In this document: piece after piece, positions 10,954 to 23,221 of the stretch
Position numbering within the stretch: position 1 is the first letter of the stretch
How the letters are laid out: each line of letters starts with the position of its first letter
From: Diphasiastrum complanatum
Lineage: Eukaryota > Streptophyta > Lycopodiopsida > Lycopodiales > Lycopodiaceae
Direction: 5' to 3'
Assembly (NCBI GenBank): GCA_029204225.1
Contig: CM055114.1
Coordinates: 11,157,634-11,221,633, forward strand
DNA length: 64,000 nt
Program-made: the position numbers and the translations under genes
Notes under the pieces: generated by a model
Told to the model about the DNA's origin: nothing
Database searches by the model: none
The model's input: the letters and a program-made list of their open reading frames with translations, nothing else

Positions 10954-11026
10954 TGTTCATTTTGAGAAATACAGTTGCTATGTGAGCTTGCTGTGGAGAG
11001 TGTTTTCTGTCTGTGTTACTGTGTAG
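10954..11026 (+). mobile_element. 73-bp fragment of a foreign Copia LTR
   Basis: From ttcattttgagaaatacag to ctgtgttactgtgtagca this piece is nearly identical to the 3' part of the LTRs at 34,300-34,572 and 46,053-46,210. It joins a plus-strand Copia leader on its left to a minus-strand Copia RT fragment on its right. Confidence 0.8.
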
Positions 11027-11029
11027 CAA

Positions 11030-11765
11030 TAATAGATAAATCTTCACTCTTGTAGAGTAGACCATACTCATGTGATGAAGATATATACCTTAGCACCCTC
11101 TTGGCTATCTTCCAATGTTGGATCTTTGGATCTTGCATGAATTGACTCAACTTGTGCACACAATAGCTCAAGTCGGGTCTAGTGATGGTAAGCCATATCA
11201 AAGAGCCAATAAGACTCCTAAAAAGTGCGATGTCCTTGAAGGATCTTTTATCACCTTTATTAGAATCTTTTACAATGTGCTCCATAGGTGTGTCAATGCT
11301 CTTACATCCTTCCATATGAAATTTTTTTAACATAGCAAGTGCATATCTAGATTGACAAATAAAAGCATAATCATCATGAAAGTCAATCTCTAGGCCTAAT
11401 ATGTAATGGATCTCTTCTAGATTTTGCATCTTAAACTCTTTTCCAAGTGCTACTTTGGTCTCTTAAACCAATTTGATTCTACTTCCACATAAATTAATGT
11501 CATCTACATAAATGAGAAGAATAACAATATCACTGGCAAGAAACTTGATATACATGGAAGGATCATAGTCACTAAGAGTGAATCCTAGTGAGATAAGAAA
11601 AGAGTTGAGCCTCTCATACCAAGATCTTGGTGCTTTCTTGAGTCCATAAAGACTCTTGAAAAGCAAGCACACTTTTGATTCATCCTTGATGAATCCTTGA
11701 GGTTGCTCCATATAGATTTCCTCTTGAAGATCCTCCAAGAGCAAGATGTGGTTTTGTATTTTCAT
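11030..11765 (-). pseudogene. Copia RT/RNase H fragment (minus strand)
   Basis: Reading right to left: EEIYMEQPQGFI, SLYGLKKAPRSWYERLNSFL and the catalytic IYVDDINLCGS of the reverse transcriptase. Then come ILGLEIDF, IDTPMEH, SLIGSLIWLTITRPDLSY and AKRVLRYI of the RT thumb and connection. A frameshift near 11,430-11,463 splits it into two open frames. RNase H is missing beyond about 11,030. It belongs to the same lineage as the element at 40,055-46,052. Confidence 0.9.
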
Positions 11766-12649
11766 AATAGAAATGAACTATGTTTAAAGGGTAACAAAAT
11801 ATTTTGTGATGGACTTACTTAAAAAATCATGATTAGTGAGATTTTTAGCTATGTTCCAAACCACAATTCTTTCTAATAAAAACCCATACAGTGGCATAGA
11901 AAAGGTAGCACACCATGTGTTATCCTTTTGTTGAATCACGAGTAAAAAGAAACTAGAAAATAATTTATTCTTAAAATCTCAAAATCCAATTCCAAAGAAT
12001 TGGAAACTTTACAAACATGACTATTTGAAACTATGTTTCCTACATATTATTGTGGATGATTATAATTGAAACATTTTTCAAAAGGTGATTTGTTATATTT
12101 CCTACTAAGGCTAGTAAGGGGCGACACATCTTCCATGGGAGATATGGACACTTTTGCAGCAATCAATTCCCTGTGTGCAAAATCTTTTGCAATTAGCTTA
12201 GTTGCAAGCTAACATGCAACTTTTACAAACTCAAGCAACTTTAACTCAATAATGGGTCACATCATTCACTCCCAAAGTGTATTCATGAGAAAAGCAAGCA
12301 AAACAATATGATTATATTCAATGTTTGTAAATAAATTGTTTTGAGTTTACCACCTACAACTTACCATGCTATGGTTGTTGTGAAATGTATGTCTGTGAAA
12401 AAGTAGATTCATAATACCATATTCTAAAGTCACCATAGAATTTTTCTACGAATTGGGAAGGTGATGTACTCACTTTTATATCACCACCTGTCCTACAATT
12501 GGTATGCTATGGTTGTTGAGATGTAGCGGTGTAAAAAACTAGATTTATAATTATATAATTTGAAAGTTGCAATAGAATGTCCCTATGGATTGGAAAGATT
12601 TTTTGGCAAGACCTTCGTTATGCTCTCTCAAGTGGTTGGATGAGTATTT
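11766..12649. other. No gene seen
   Basis: AT-rich sequence with short frames only. No recognisable repeat or domain. Confidence 0.5.
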
Positions 12650-12756
12650 TAGTAGAATAAAAGAACTTGAGGGTGGATTGACACTCCTATGGACCACCAT
12701 GTAATAGATCCAATAGATGGTAATGAAAGATCCTTCAAGGACATCGCCCTCTAAAT
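12650..12756 (+). pseudogene. Copia RT sliver (plus strand)
   Basis: A short plus-strand stretch reads IDTPMDHHV and, after a gap, NERSFKDIAL. This equals the IDTPMEHIV...KRSFKDIAL region of the minus-strand fragment at 11.1-11.3 kb. It stops at a TAA and is a remnant of about 100 bp in the opposite orientation to its neighbours. Confidence 0.6.
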
Positions 12757-13359
12757 AGAACTAAAATTAAGAGAAGGCTCAAGCTTATGGAAAAGTACAT
12801 ATTAGAAGTGACTTGTAACTTCAGATGCCCATTAGGTCCTATTCACTGGACATAGACATGAACATAGTAGTGTGTATGAGAATCCACGAGACATGTAGTA
12901 TTTTACTTGAGGTGTATAATAACTTGTGGGATCAAGCAAGACATTATCAACAAGATCATCCTCTAATTATGCCAAAGATGATACAAAATCAATATATATA
13001 AAATATTATTGATAAGATTATTGGTTGTGCAAGACATGTGTCTCAACACCAATATGTACAAAGTGGGTAACTGCCCTTGTGATATTTAGAGGTCCAGCTA
13101 TTTTTAGGGTTGTCTACAAATTATAGAATGATATAAACTCTGATTTTTTACATACAACTAGTTACGATGCATTTTGCACAACATGTGTAGACTCTCCAAG
13201 GCGCTCGAGGTTAGGTCCAAAAAATATATGCTTAATCAAAACCTAATTATGCTCATTATATGTACAAATGATGGTGGAGAATAAGGTCCAACCTGACACA
13301 TAACATCAAAATAACTAGCTAGCTTTCATCATTTTCACACTCCTCCACAAAATAGGCCT
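12757..13359. other. No gene seen
   Basis: AT-rich filler between Copia remnants with nothing recognisable. Confidence 0.45.
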
Positions 13360-13515
13360 AGCTATGTAACAATATAGATCTACTAACAATTCTAGGGTGA
13401 AAGAAGCTTTAAGGAATGGTTTAGTGAAAAAATCAGCCACACATAATGATGTGTCCACATGCTCCAAAATGATGTCTTTTGTCCGCATTTTTTTCCTCAC
13501 AAATGAGTCGGTTAC
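13360..13515 (-). pseudogene. Copia RNase H C-terminal tail
   Basis: The minus strand reads IILEHVDTSLCVADFFTKPF, matching the LxHVxTxxQxADxFTKPL end of Copia RNase H. It is cut on its upstream side by the LTR at 13,516, so that element inserted into, or recombined with, an older Copia copy here. Confidence 0.75.
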
Positions 13516-14160
13516 TATGAAGGATTTCAGATCATTCAAGATCCAATCCATGTCCTTGATCTTTGGTTACAAAAAGGAGCAAACCAGCAAGCCTACCAAT
13601 GTAGAAAAATCAGCATCTACATATAAAATGAGATGCAAACTCTAAGAGATACTGATCAAACATGAATCAAAACATAAAATATGGCTATTGTCCATACAAT
13701 TATAGTACTCTACTATATTTCACATGTGTGGAACCAAAAATAGCAATAAATGATCATTCTACACATAGAATTGCAAGATAACATCATGAGAGTGCACCAA
13801 TGAGTAGTAGAACCCAAAGAGAACCATGTATAATGATGAAATGAGAGAGAGAAGAGAGAAGATCCCTTTATCCATGAGTTACAACAATATATAGCAGGTC
13901 CAAACCCTATTTGGCCACTTGTCTTTCGCTCCAAAATGTAAACCCTACTATTTTTTGGGTCTAGATTCAATGTACCCAAAGGTCAAATTTGAATCTCTCT
14001 CAAACTCGACTACCAACTTTCCCACACTTTTAAAAAGTGTTCATTGAATGTATTTTAAACTAATATAACTTCAAAAAGTTTATCTCTAAGTTTAAAATGA
14101 TTTTCGGGCCTTCATTGACAATTTACCAACATATGACTAAACTTGTTGAAATCTCTCACA
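13516..14160 (-). mobile_element. Copia 3' LTR (minus), inverted relative of 9,604-10,329
   Basis: On the minus strand it starts TGTGAGAGATTTCA directly after a purine tract (gaagagggag, 14,161-14,170) and ends ccttcata. The purine tract marks it as a 3' LTR whose internal part lies to the right. Similarity to 9,604-10,329 extends over the whole length with scattered substitutions. Confidence 0.8.
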
Positions 14161-14611
14161 CTCCCTCTTCAACTAGTTTTGACATAGTTTTAACCATACT
14201 ACTTTGATCCAACTTTAGAATGATCTCCATCCTAAGTATAGATCTCCTTTCTAAAGTTCTACAATATCTTTCATAATTGATATAGAGAATAGTGTCCAAA
14301 TTGGATGCTTCACTATCTCTTACAACAATTTTACACATCAAGATATAACTAGAACATGAAGAACCAAATAGAATGTGAATGAAATTATTGCTCCATGTTT
14401 CAAACTTTGAACTCTCTGAAAAATTATAACAACCAAACAATAAATGTGAGTGATGACCATTTGCTTGCTTGTCTCCTCCAACTTTGTCCTTTCTTGATAT
14501 ATCTCCACCATAAAACTCCATGAATGAGCCTCCATCTCCATCTTGCCACAAGAAACCATCAAACCTTGATGACTTGCACATGAATGAGTGTGTTAGCCGA
14601 TATTTTTGCAC
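14161..14611 (-). mobile_element. 3' internal part of Copia element, with open frame
   Basis: A minus-strand frame of about 150 codons (14,156-14,611) leads into the polypurine tract and LTR. It contains LVEEGV over the tract and shows no RT, integrase or RNase H motif. Its position suggests the 3' internal region of the element whose LTR is 13,516-14,160. No protein function is supported. Confidence 0.4.
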
Positions 14612-17600
14612 AAGAAATCGACCTAATATTGAAGTTTAAGTTCGCAATAATTGAAAAATCCGGCATGTAAAGCCCGGTTATTAGAGAAAAATCGGCACAA
14701 ATTTGCCTTAGGTCTGGGTCCCAGCCCGCCCTAAATGAGGCTAGAGCAAATTTTGCGGCCTTAGAAATGGCCGATAAATATTTTACGGCTTTTCAAAAAA
14801 ATGGCCAGTTGTAAAAAAATAGCCAGTATGACCGTGCTAAAATCATACCATGTACTGAGTCCATTTTTACTAAAATATGATCACTTAGTGTATTTTTCAA
14901 GGAAACCGTGTTGTCGTGGGAGCCCTAGTCATGAATGCCGAAAAAGTCAACCACAGAAGAAAAAACCAAAAAAGAAAAGTTTCGGGTAAAAACAGGACCG
15001 GGAAATATGGATTCAGTGTCAAGGAGTCACCAAAACCCTAACGACAAAGTTTGGACAATTTATGGGCAATTAACGAAATGTGTGGGCCAAGTGGTTACCC
15101 AATAGGCCAAAAATCCAGACAAATGAGCAGTAGGTGCACGACCCTTGAAAAATCGAAAGAAGGCCGAAAACACAGGTACCCAAAGAAAAACGAAGGCCGC
15201 CTACTAAAAATAGCGATTAAAAAAGGGCCTCACCTAAAATTTGGATATTAAATGCCAAAACACCTTGGAGGCTATAAAAATTGGGAGTTACACCCACTAG
15301 CCATTGACATTTTGGGCTTCTAAGGTGTACAAAAGGAGAAACTTGAATGGCCTCCCTAGCCTTTGACAAAAATGGCATCTTGGCTAGTTTTGGAAGAGAG
15401 CCTTGAATGCACCACTCCCCCACTCTCTTATGGAGGCCACTAGGTGTACTATCAAATGGGTTGGGGACAAATGGCAAAGAGGGCTTGAAGGGCATGAAGA
15501 ATGACAAGATGGCATTTTGAAGTGGGGCACTTGCAATTTACTATAAAATGAGACTACTCTTTGTGTTAAGATATAGTTGATTGATAGTTGATTGATAGTT
15601 GAATGATAGTTGATTGATAGTTGGGTGAGTTAGATCATGATGTGATAGTTTGATGTGATGTTGGTTGAGAGTTTTTTAGAGTTGAAAGTTTTTGGAAGAT
15701 GGGTGCTTGCTTGAGAGATCTTTGTAGGTTTGATTCCTTGTAAGTTTGGTTTGATGGATGGTTAAATGTGGTGTTTGCCTTATAGTATGCTTATGCATTG
15801 GTACAAGTATTGTCTTGCATAGTTGCTTGTGGAGTGATGGATGTTTGGAGTTGAATGCTTGTTAGTAAATTGAGAGTAGTCTCACTTGTAGTTGATAACA
15901 ATGGATAGGTTGGGTGCTTGTGGTTTGGTTTGAGAGTTGTGTTTTTCCCTCCAATTAGTTGATTGATTGTTGGAGGCTTGATTGGGTTGATGGAGTTTTT
16001 GTTTGCACTCCTTGGAATTGAATCTATGCTTGTTGATGGGAAAAGTGGGTTGTGCTTGAACATTAGAGTAATGTGTTGAGAGAATTGATTTTGTTGAGAG
16101 TGATTTCATGGTGAGAGTTGGTTGGTTGGTTGTAGTCCATTGTCATACTAGTAGGCTCATATCTTGAATGAGTGGGATGGTTTGCTTGAGGGCTTGGTGT
16201 GAGTGATGAGTTGCTGATTCTTTTAGCCATTGTATCTTTCTGGCATGTTTTTTTTACAGACTTTCGGTTCAATTTTCTCTCAACTGAACCGTTGACATTT
16301 CAATCGCACAATTCATATTTCAGAAACTTTTATTTTCTTCATTTTCTCTTTTTACACCAATTCGATCGGACATGTGTAAAGTGGAGAAAACTGCATCAAC
16401 ATGTCTGGATCTGATATTTGCTACAAGGTTCATGACTAGAGTCTCCACGAACCAGCTACCTAATTGCACATTGAGGTATGTTCTGATTTTTCAAACTCTA
16501 TTTGTACCAATAAACATAAAGTAGTATGTTTTGTCATGAACATGTTATGGTGTGTGATAGTAGGATTTTTCCACATTTCCAACTAAATCGTTATAAGCTT
16601 TTTTGTTGGGAAGCAAGTAAGTTTCATGAAGTTCTGGTTGTAAGTTTTTTAAGTTAAATCGGAATGCAATGTGAGGTTATTGCTATAGTCAGCTACATGT
16701 GAATAAGGTTTTTATAAAGCGTTTTTGTGAAGCAAGGAAGGTTTTATAGATCGCTTACATCTGTTTAGTAACAAGGTCATATAAATTTGAGTTTGGATGC
16801 CTTTGCATTTTGTGGTTACGCTCGTTCAACTGAGTGAATAATAGGTCGATTGTGCACTGTAGTGAATCGTACTAAAAAATTTAGAACCAGAATGGTAGTA
16901 TGTCGGTGTGTAGTGTTTCAGGAAGCATGCACTCCAAAAATTTCGTACTTGCTATTGTTTTGACATGATGAAAATGTTTGTAATTTTGGCCGGATAGGGT
17001 AAGTAGCTATTGAGGTTTTCCATTTACTCCATGCGTCATCTAGGGTATCAGTATTTACACCGTAATTGCTATTTTTAAATGATTTGAACTAGACTGACAA
17101 TAGAATTGTTTTCCGTTAGGAAAGAGGGGACAACCGGTTCATGAGTTGAATTGTACTTACCATGGAATCGCTTCTTCATTTTAAAGTTAAAACAATGTTC
17201 TATTAGTAGATCATACATTGCTAGTAGTGGAGCCTGGTTTTCCTTCATAGTTATTGCATGTGGTTGTTGGCCGGTCTATAAACTAGTTGACATACGGCAT
17301 GATTGATAAATTGTGGAAATCGTCAAGTTGGAATTGTTTGTTTTCCATTATGAAGCGTATTAATTGGACCCGACCTCTGTGAAACACTAGAGTGGGTCGT
17401 CCACCATCCACAGTTGAAATACACCGCCTTGGTTAAGCGCCACACTAGTCACACTCGTCGTCGGTACTGTCTAGCGAAATACCTAGACCCGACGGTCAAC
17501 GAAAATACCGCCGCTTAGCAAACAAAGCGGTGCGTATAACTTGCACCCCATGAGCACATCATAGGCAGTAAATTGGTTTCCAGCCCATGTAAGATCTTTA

Positions 17601-17881
17601 CTAACTATAAGCCGAATTCAATGGGAAAAGAGACATTAGCGAATTAGCGATCAGAAGCTTTTATAGAATCATAATTCTAGAAAGCTAGTGAATCATTGCA
17701 CCAAAAGTATTAGCACCCCCTCCTTGCAACCGTATCTCTGAGAGCCTGGAAAACTCTCATCGGTTGGGGAGCACGGGGCAATAGAGAGGGCCATCAGGGT
17801 TAGAAGTGGCAAATCCTCTGTTGCTCACGTAGGGCCGAACCGCCATTAGAGGTGGGACCCCTTGACCTTAGGACATTTTGG
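14612..17881. other. No recognised gene; possible LTR-like promoter at 15.54 kb
   Basis: No coding motif was found. A TATAAAAT box at 15,542-15,549 precedes a short repeat and a T/G-rich stretch, which would fit an LTR promoter, but no LTR ends, primer site or partner were seen. The part from 17,340 to 17,860 is less AT-rich and unlike the surroundings, again without a recognisable product. Confidence 0.35.
15572..15623. repeat. 11-bp tandem repeat
   Basis: tagttgattga is repeated four to five times with one variant (gaatga for gattga). Simple slippage array. Confidence 0.8.
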
Positions 17882-19380
17882 CTAGACCAACCCCTTGTCA
17901 AAAATGGCCCTAGCAGAGTGACTTAATGAGCCTCCATTATCTTCATTTCCATCAGCAAAACCAGCCAAGAATGCTAGTACAACTCCAACAATAAGATATT
18001 GCAAGACAATGTAGCTAGTTTGTCCATATCTTGACAATTTGCACAGATTCACATGAAATAGCTCAAACATGAGATAGAACAAGCAAAGTAAACTTGAAAA
18101 ACACTTCCTTGCTACTCCTATGACCTTACTTGAGTCTTCATACACCTGCAAAAACAAATCCATAACATCTTTGCCGAATAATCTCCTTTGATGCTCTTGA
18201 CTAGCTCCAAATTGCCACATTTCCTTTTGTGTTGTTGAAGCCCTTTGAGACCAACCTCTTGATCTTTCTCTTGAGCATCAAAGTCATTGAACACTTTTTT
18301 TTTTCAGATCCTTTATTTGCATTTCCAGTATGAAAACTATGAGAACCAATATCCACTTGCATAGCATCATCTACACAAGAAGATTTTCCAAAACATGTGA
18401 GTAAAGAAAAGTGAGTCACTTCCACTTGCTTACCTTTCTCTTGATCATCAAATATATCAAAGATATGAATATATTCAGACCTTGGCCTCTGGAAATACCT
18501 CCTTCTCAAACATATGATCTAGATCCAACAAAATCTCATCAATGCTTGATCTTGAATTTCCACAAAGGTTAGTGAAAACAATGTCACCAATGTCACCATC
18601 ATAAATCAAAAGATAGACTCCAAACTTTCCATCCAACATGGAGTAGGTGAAGATGAGAATCAAAACTAAGAAATCCAACCCTCTTGAGTCCATAACAAAT
18701 CTCAATAAGCTCACCAATGAGATATTCCTTGTCTTGAAGAAATTGTCTCTCGATTTGCTCCATGTAGTCTTCTCTAACCAACCTTTTGCCATCTCGATCA
18801 TGAGTGATCAATTCATAGTCATAGAATCCTTTGAGTTGATGAAGAGATGTGTGATCCATGCCATCAACAAATGGCTTGATGACAGAATTTGCACGTTTGT
18901 GAGATGGAAATTTCGCATTTTACTTATATGACAAGACATGACTGACATGAATGAATTCATCTTCAATAGGATCTGGAATCGGATCAGTCGATATCCATGC
19001 CACATTCATCATGTTTACTGGAAATGTTATAGGTGTATCAAGTGTACGATTAGCTACAAGAATATCGCTTGGTTCTTATTTGTAATCTCTTTTGCACATA
19101 TAGTCTATTGCGGAATCCATGGTTGTAAGAGCTTGATTCCAGTTAACATTATTTGTTTGAGAGTAATAATGAATTTCCAAAGCTTTATCTTCTCGATCAC
19201 AAGAATGATCCATGGGTGACGAATCATCATCTTCTTTTTGAACTGTTGGCTTAATTGTCCATGTCAATGGATCAACTTTGACTGCACGTTCATGATTTTG
19301 AAATGTGATCTTTCATGTACTCCAATTATGAATTACTTGTGCAACTCGTAACCATGGATGGGCATCCTAGTAAAATGTAG
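17882..19380 (-). pseudogene. Probable Gypsy protease-RT linker region (decayed)
   Basis: One minus-strand frame stays coherent from about 19,370 to 18,700 across several in-frame stops. It begins HPWLRVAQVIHNW, which resembles the LGRPWLxxAxAIPS segment after the protease core in plant Gypsy elements. Further down are acidic and hydrophobic stretches (LDTPITFPVNMMN, REDYMEQIERQFLQDKEYL). Below 18,700 the reading shifts frame two or three times. It lies downstream of the minus-strand Gypsy gag at 20.4-22.0 kb, the order expected for one element. The family call is an inference from one motif and position. Confidence 0.4.
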
Positions 19381-20399
19381 TAAACTGATGGTGCGTCTGT
19401 AGGGAGTAGTAGGTTCAATGGTGAGCAGCCATTCGCCTGTCAAAAGGGTTAGAACACAAGGATAGGTTCCTAAATATGCTTATTTTCTAGTTTAGATGCT
19501 TTCCTAACTCTACACTAACACTACCCCAGTTCAACTCTACTTTCACTAACACTAACCACAAGCATTCATCTTGATAGTAGGTGAAAGGAGGAGAGAAAAG
19601 AGATGAGATGGAGGTTAGCTCATGTGCTCAATATGCATGCTTATGGAGAAGCCATAACTAATAAAACAAGAACAATGGAAACAAAAAGCATAAGCAAACA
19701 CAACAAAATAAAAAACAAGATTGATTAGCACATGAGAATGCTCTCCAATTTGGTAGAGTTTCCTCCTCTCAATAAGCATGTAAAATGGTGTACAATAGGT
19801 GTCTTTTTATCTTTGGGATGGCCCTTGACCCTTGCTTCTTATTGGCTACTTGCAAGAAGGTGGGATTGAAATCCACACCCTTCAAAAGAAACACAAACTA
19901 ATCTATGGTGCACAAACACATTGCACCTACCACCATTTGACTTTTGACTAATTACAAAACTTAGGAACTTAAGTTAACTTCAAACTTTGGCATTCTAATA
20001 TTATTTTAATTACATGGCCCAAATTCAAGTTTATTCAAAATAAATTATTTACAAGTTCTCATTGGGCTATGGGCTTACCCTTGCAGGATGCCATGGCCCT
20101 TGCAACTTGTTTCTACTACTTCCAGCTATTTTATTTATTTACACAAAAATACCACAACAGGGCCTCTGACTTAAAGTAGTGTCGGTCCCTCGATACCAGT
20201 AGTGCCCCCGTTTTGCTTGTCATTGTTGGATGATGTAACCTGTAACTTCCTCCATGAATGCCAGTCTTTTTGTACTTTTCTTGTTTTTAGAAGGATAGAA
20301 GGACTTGTGGACGCTGGTTAGCCATCTTCCCTCACATTAGGATATGGTCCTGTAGAGCTGAGGGTTGATCATCTGCCGTTGATACTGAGGATGGTGGTG
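19381..20399. other. No gene seen; interrupts Gypsy gag-protease order
   Basis: AT-rich, non-coding. A Gypsy protease would be expected here but no DTGA/DGGA motif is visible, so this may be an insertion or a lost segment. Confidence 0.35.
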
Positions 20400-21960
20400 A
20401 TGGTGCCACTCCCTTCCATTTCTGGGCTCACGTAATTGCTAGCACCGGAACATGGACAATTGAAATCCTTGGTGGCATCCTCCCTAGAGCTGTCGTAGAT
20501 TGTACTGTGATCAAGTTCAAGAGTGCACTTGCTCTAGGTCTCAATGGGCAATTCTCGTAGCAATGCTTGTATCTGCATTCTTGACAAAAGGGTGTAATTG
20601 TGACAAGGTGCAATTATGTGCCCCTCGTCCCATCCATAGCAGCCATAGATCCTACCACCTTGACGTTGAGGTTGAGTGGCATAGGTCACATTAATTCGTT
20701 GATGGCCGGTTCTACATAGGGTTCGTCTAGACCGTACCATTGCTGCTGCTACTGTTACTCAGGTTGGGGTGGTATTTCTTGTTCCGTTGTTGTCAAACAC
20801 ACATGAGCCACTTGGTTGTTATCTAGCCCTAGTAGTGTAGGTAAAGCCATGTGCTGCTGATTCATTGGTGCTCCAAACCGTAGTGCCGCATTCGGTGCCC
20901 CTGATGGTATGGATAAGGGGTTTGATATTGATTCCTCTTTTGTTGTATGATTTTGGAATTGAATGGGCAAAACAACATTTCGTGTGATGATGCATAGCAC
21001 AAGTGGCAGTACCGTTGTATTAGTTTGATATTTTGCCTCAAAACTGGGCACTCATTGGTGGTATGATTATGGGTACAAATCAAACACCATATGTTTTCTC
21101 TTTGAAGATACTGTAGCTAGTTCTATTTTGGTGGATTTGAAGTTGATGCTATAGCTCCCTACAAGGCATTCAACTTTTGATCAAACTATTTCGTCAATTG
21201 CTCCATCTGTTGCTTGTGTAGCTTTGTCATTTGTTCCATCATCAGATTTGTTGATACATTGGAAGCGTTGGAGGTTGATGCTATCGAGGGAGTTGGATTA
21301 TGGGAGGTTTGAGTCTTCATCTTCTTCCCTGATGGCATCTTCCATCGCTTCCTACAACATGGCATACTACTCTCATCGTTTGAGTTATCTTCAAATGCTT
21401 CGTGGCAACATCGCGAGGCACCACATAATGACCGCATGATCAGGAGTCAGTGTTGTGTTGCATTCGAATATTAGACGTTTGACCCGTTTAATGTAGTCCC
21501 AGAATCTTTCTCTTTTTCCCATCTTGACTTTGCTTAAAAAAAAAAAAAAGACCTTCCAAGACCTTCTTCAGTTTAAAGCGCGTGATGAGAGCCGCTTTAA
21601 CACCTTTCCAAGTGGATTTTTCTTCTTCTGATAGATTAAAGAGCCAGTCTTGGGCTACAACTACTAGAGACATGGGAAATAACATCATTTTCTATGTCGG
21701 TGTCTGCTCGTCATTAATCTTGCATGCTTGTGCGTAGATCTGGAAGAACTTGATAGGATCTGATGATCCATCATATTTGGGCATTTTAGAACGAGGTGCC
21801 CTCCAAACTGCTTGCAAAGGTGTGACAGGTACGGGTTGATCCATTGGATCCATTGCTGTTGGTTCTGCTTCTGCATCGATCCTGGGAGGTTTGGTGTTTG
21901 GTTTGCAATCCTTCCTGCTACTGATCGACCTGATCTTAGATTCATTCGATGGTAGAGTCC
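20400..21960 (-). pseudogene. Gypsy gag remnant with several zinc knuckles
   Basis: Reading right to left: a capsid-like segment (QDWLFNLSEEEKSTWKGVK, about 21,560-21,650) as in the Retrotrans_gag domain; WCLICTHNHTTNECP (CX2CX3HX4C, about 21,055); YCHLCYASSHEMLFCP (CX2CX4HX4C, about 21,000); CYGWDEGHIIAPC, where the second Cys has become Trp (about 20,620); and CQECRYKHCYENC (about 20,570). Four knuckle-like units is more than the usual one or two. Multiple frameshifts and an A/T homopolymer at 21,537-21,549 break the frame. The gag would have packaged element RNA; this copy cannot. Confidence 0.75.
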
Positions 21961-22960
21961 AAGGATGTTGGATCTCCCTAGATCTATGGAATTCAGTCTG
22001 GATCTTTAAGGATCTGATCAGTTTTGATGGCTAACAGTGTGAATTTAGTCCCTTTACGGTAGTTTTTCCTTGATATCTTTTTACTCCTTGCTCTGATTGG
22101 CCCGAGATTTTCACAATAGCTGGATCTGGGGCAGATCTTACTATTGATCCTATCTACGAAGGTTACTCATGCAAGAGTTGTTGTGCAAGAGGTCTTTCCA
22201 CTATTTTGCAGACAAAAACTTTGATTTTGCAAGATCGACTAGGAATTAGCTCTCGTAGACTTCACAATAGCTAAATCTAATGTGGACCTAACTCTGAAAA
22301 AGCTGGTGAGAGTTAACTCTTGCAAATGATAAAATTTTCACTGTCTACCAGGATTCTGGAACACTTTTTTGCTCAGATCTTCACCAATATCTCAAACTAA
22401 TTTTCGCAGACTTCACCACTGATGGAAAATGACATTTTGGAATGAATAGGATGGTCTGCAAAGGTTACTTAGGCAAGGGTTTTTTGGATCTGATGATTTT
22501 TTGATTTTTTAGGCACTTAGATCCACTTTTCAGCTTATTGGAATGATACAAACTCTCGTAGACTCTTCTGTGTCACTATCACAGTGAGATGGGACTCCAA
22601 AATTCTTTGTGAAGGTTACCTTACCACAGGAACTAAAAATTTTGCGAGAGTTCCGCCGTCGTTTTTGTCTTTTTTGACCCTGGGGATTCTCGTAGAGGCA
22701 CTTTTATGGGAACTAACTCTTGCAGATATTTTTGTGTGCTTTTCACAAGGAAATACAGTTTCAGGAGGCTCTATGAAGCTTAGTTTGCAATTTTAAATTT
22801 TTTTTTATTTTTACAAAGGATTTTTGATATTTTTTTATTTTTCTTTGTTTTTTCAAAATCTATTGGAAAGTAACTCTCGTAGGCTTTTATGCAAGTCTAG
22901 AACAGTGTCCTAGAGCTGCTGCCAGTCATGTAGAGGTTACTTCTTGTTCGTTTTGGAGAA
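21961..22960 (-). repeat. cgaaggtt/aactctcgta-rich region upstream of Gypsy gag
   Basis: gatct-rich sequence (21,961-22,030) gives way to repeated ctacgaaggtta, gcaaaggttact and gtgaaggttacc, alternating with aactctcgtagactt. The word set and orientation match bases 1-620. Since it lies 5' of a minus-strand Gypsy gag I infer LTR plus leader. No primer site or LTR ends were identified. Confidence 0.4.
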
Positions 22961-23221
22961 ATCAAAATCTGATGGGATTTTGGCTCTCTTTTTCTCGTCA
23001 AAAGCATATTTGAGTGTTTTTTTTGTGTTTTTTGATGGTTGTTATAAAGCCCTACACACAAGATACTATCTAAAAATGCCAATACAAGAAACCAACAAGG
23101 GAGCGGATGGTGGAAAAACCAATCCACCCAACCTAGATAGAACCGATCTAGCTCCCAAGTGGATCAATCTCAATGAGAAATGATAAATCACTCTAGTAGC
23201 ATGTAGCTACCAATCATGCAA

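Noticed and set aside
20161-20200. Minus-strand tggtatcgaggg as a Copia primer site
   Set aside because: It does not match initiator-Met closely enough, no LTR end flanks it, and it lies at the 3' side of a Gypsy gag.
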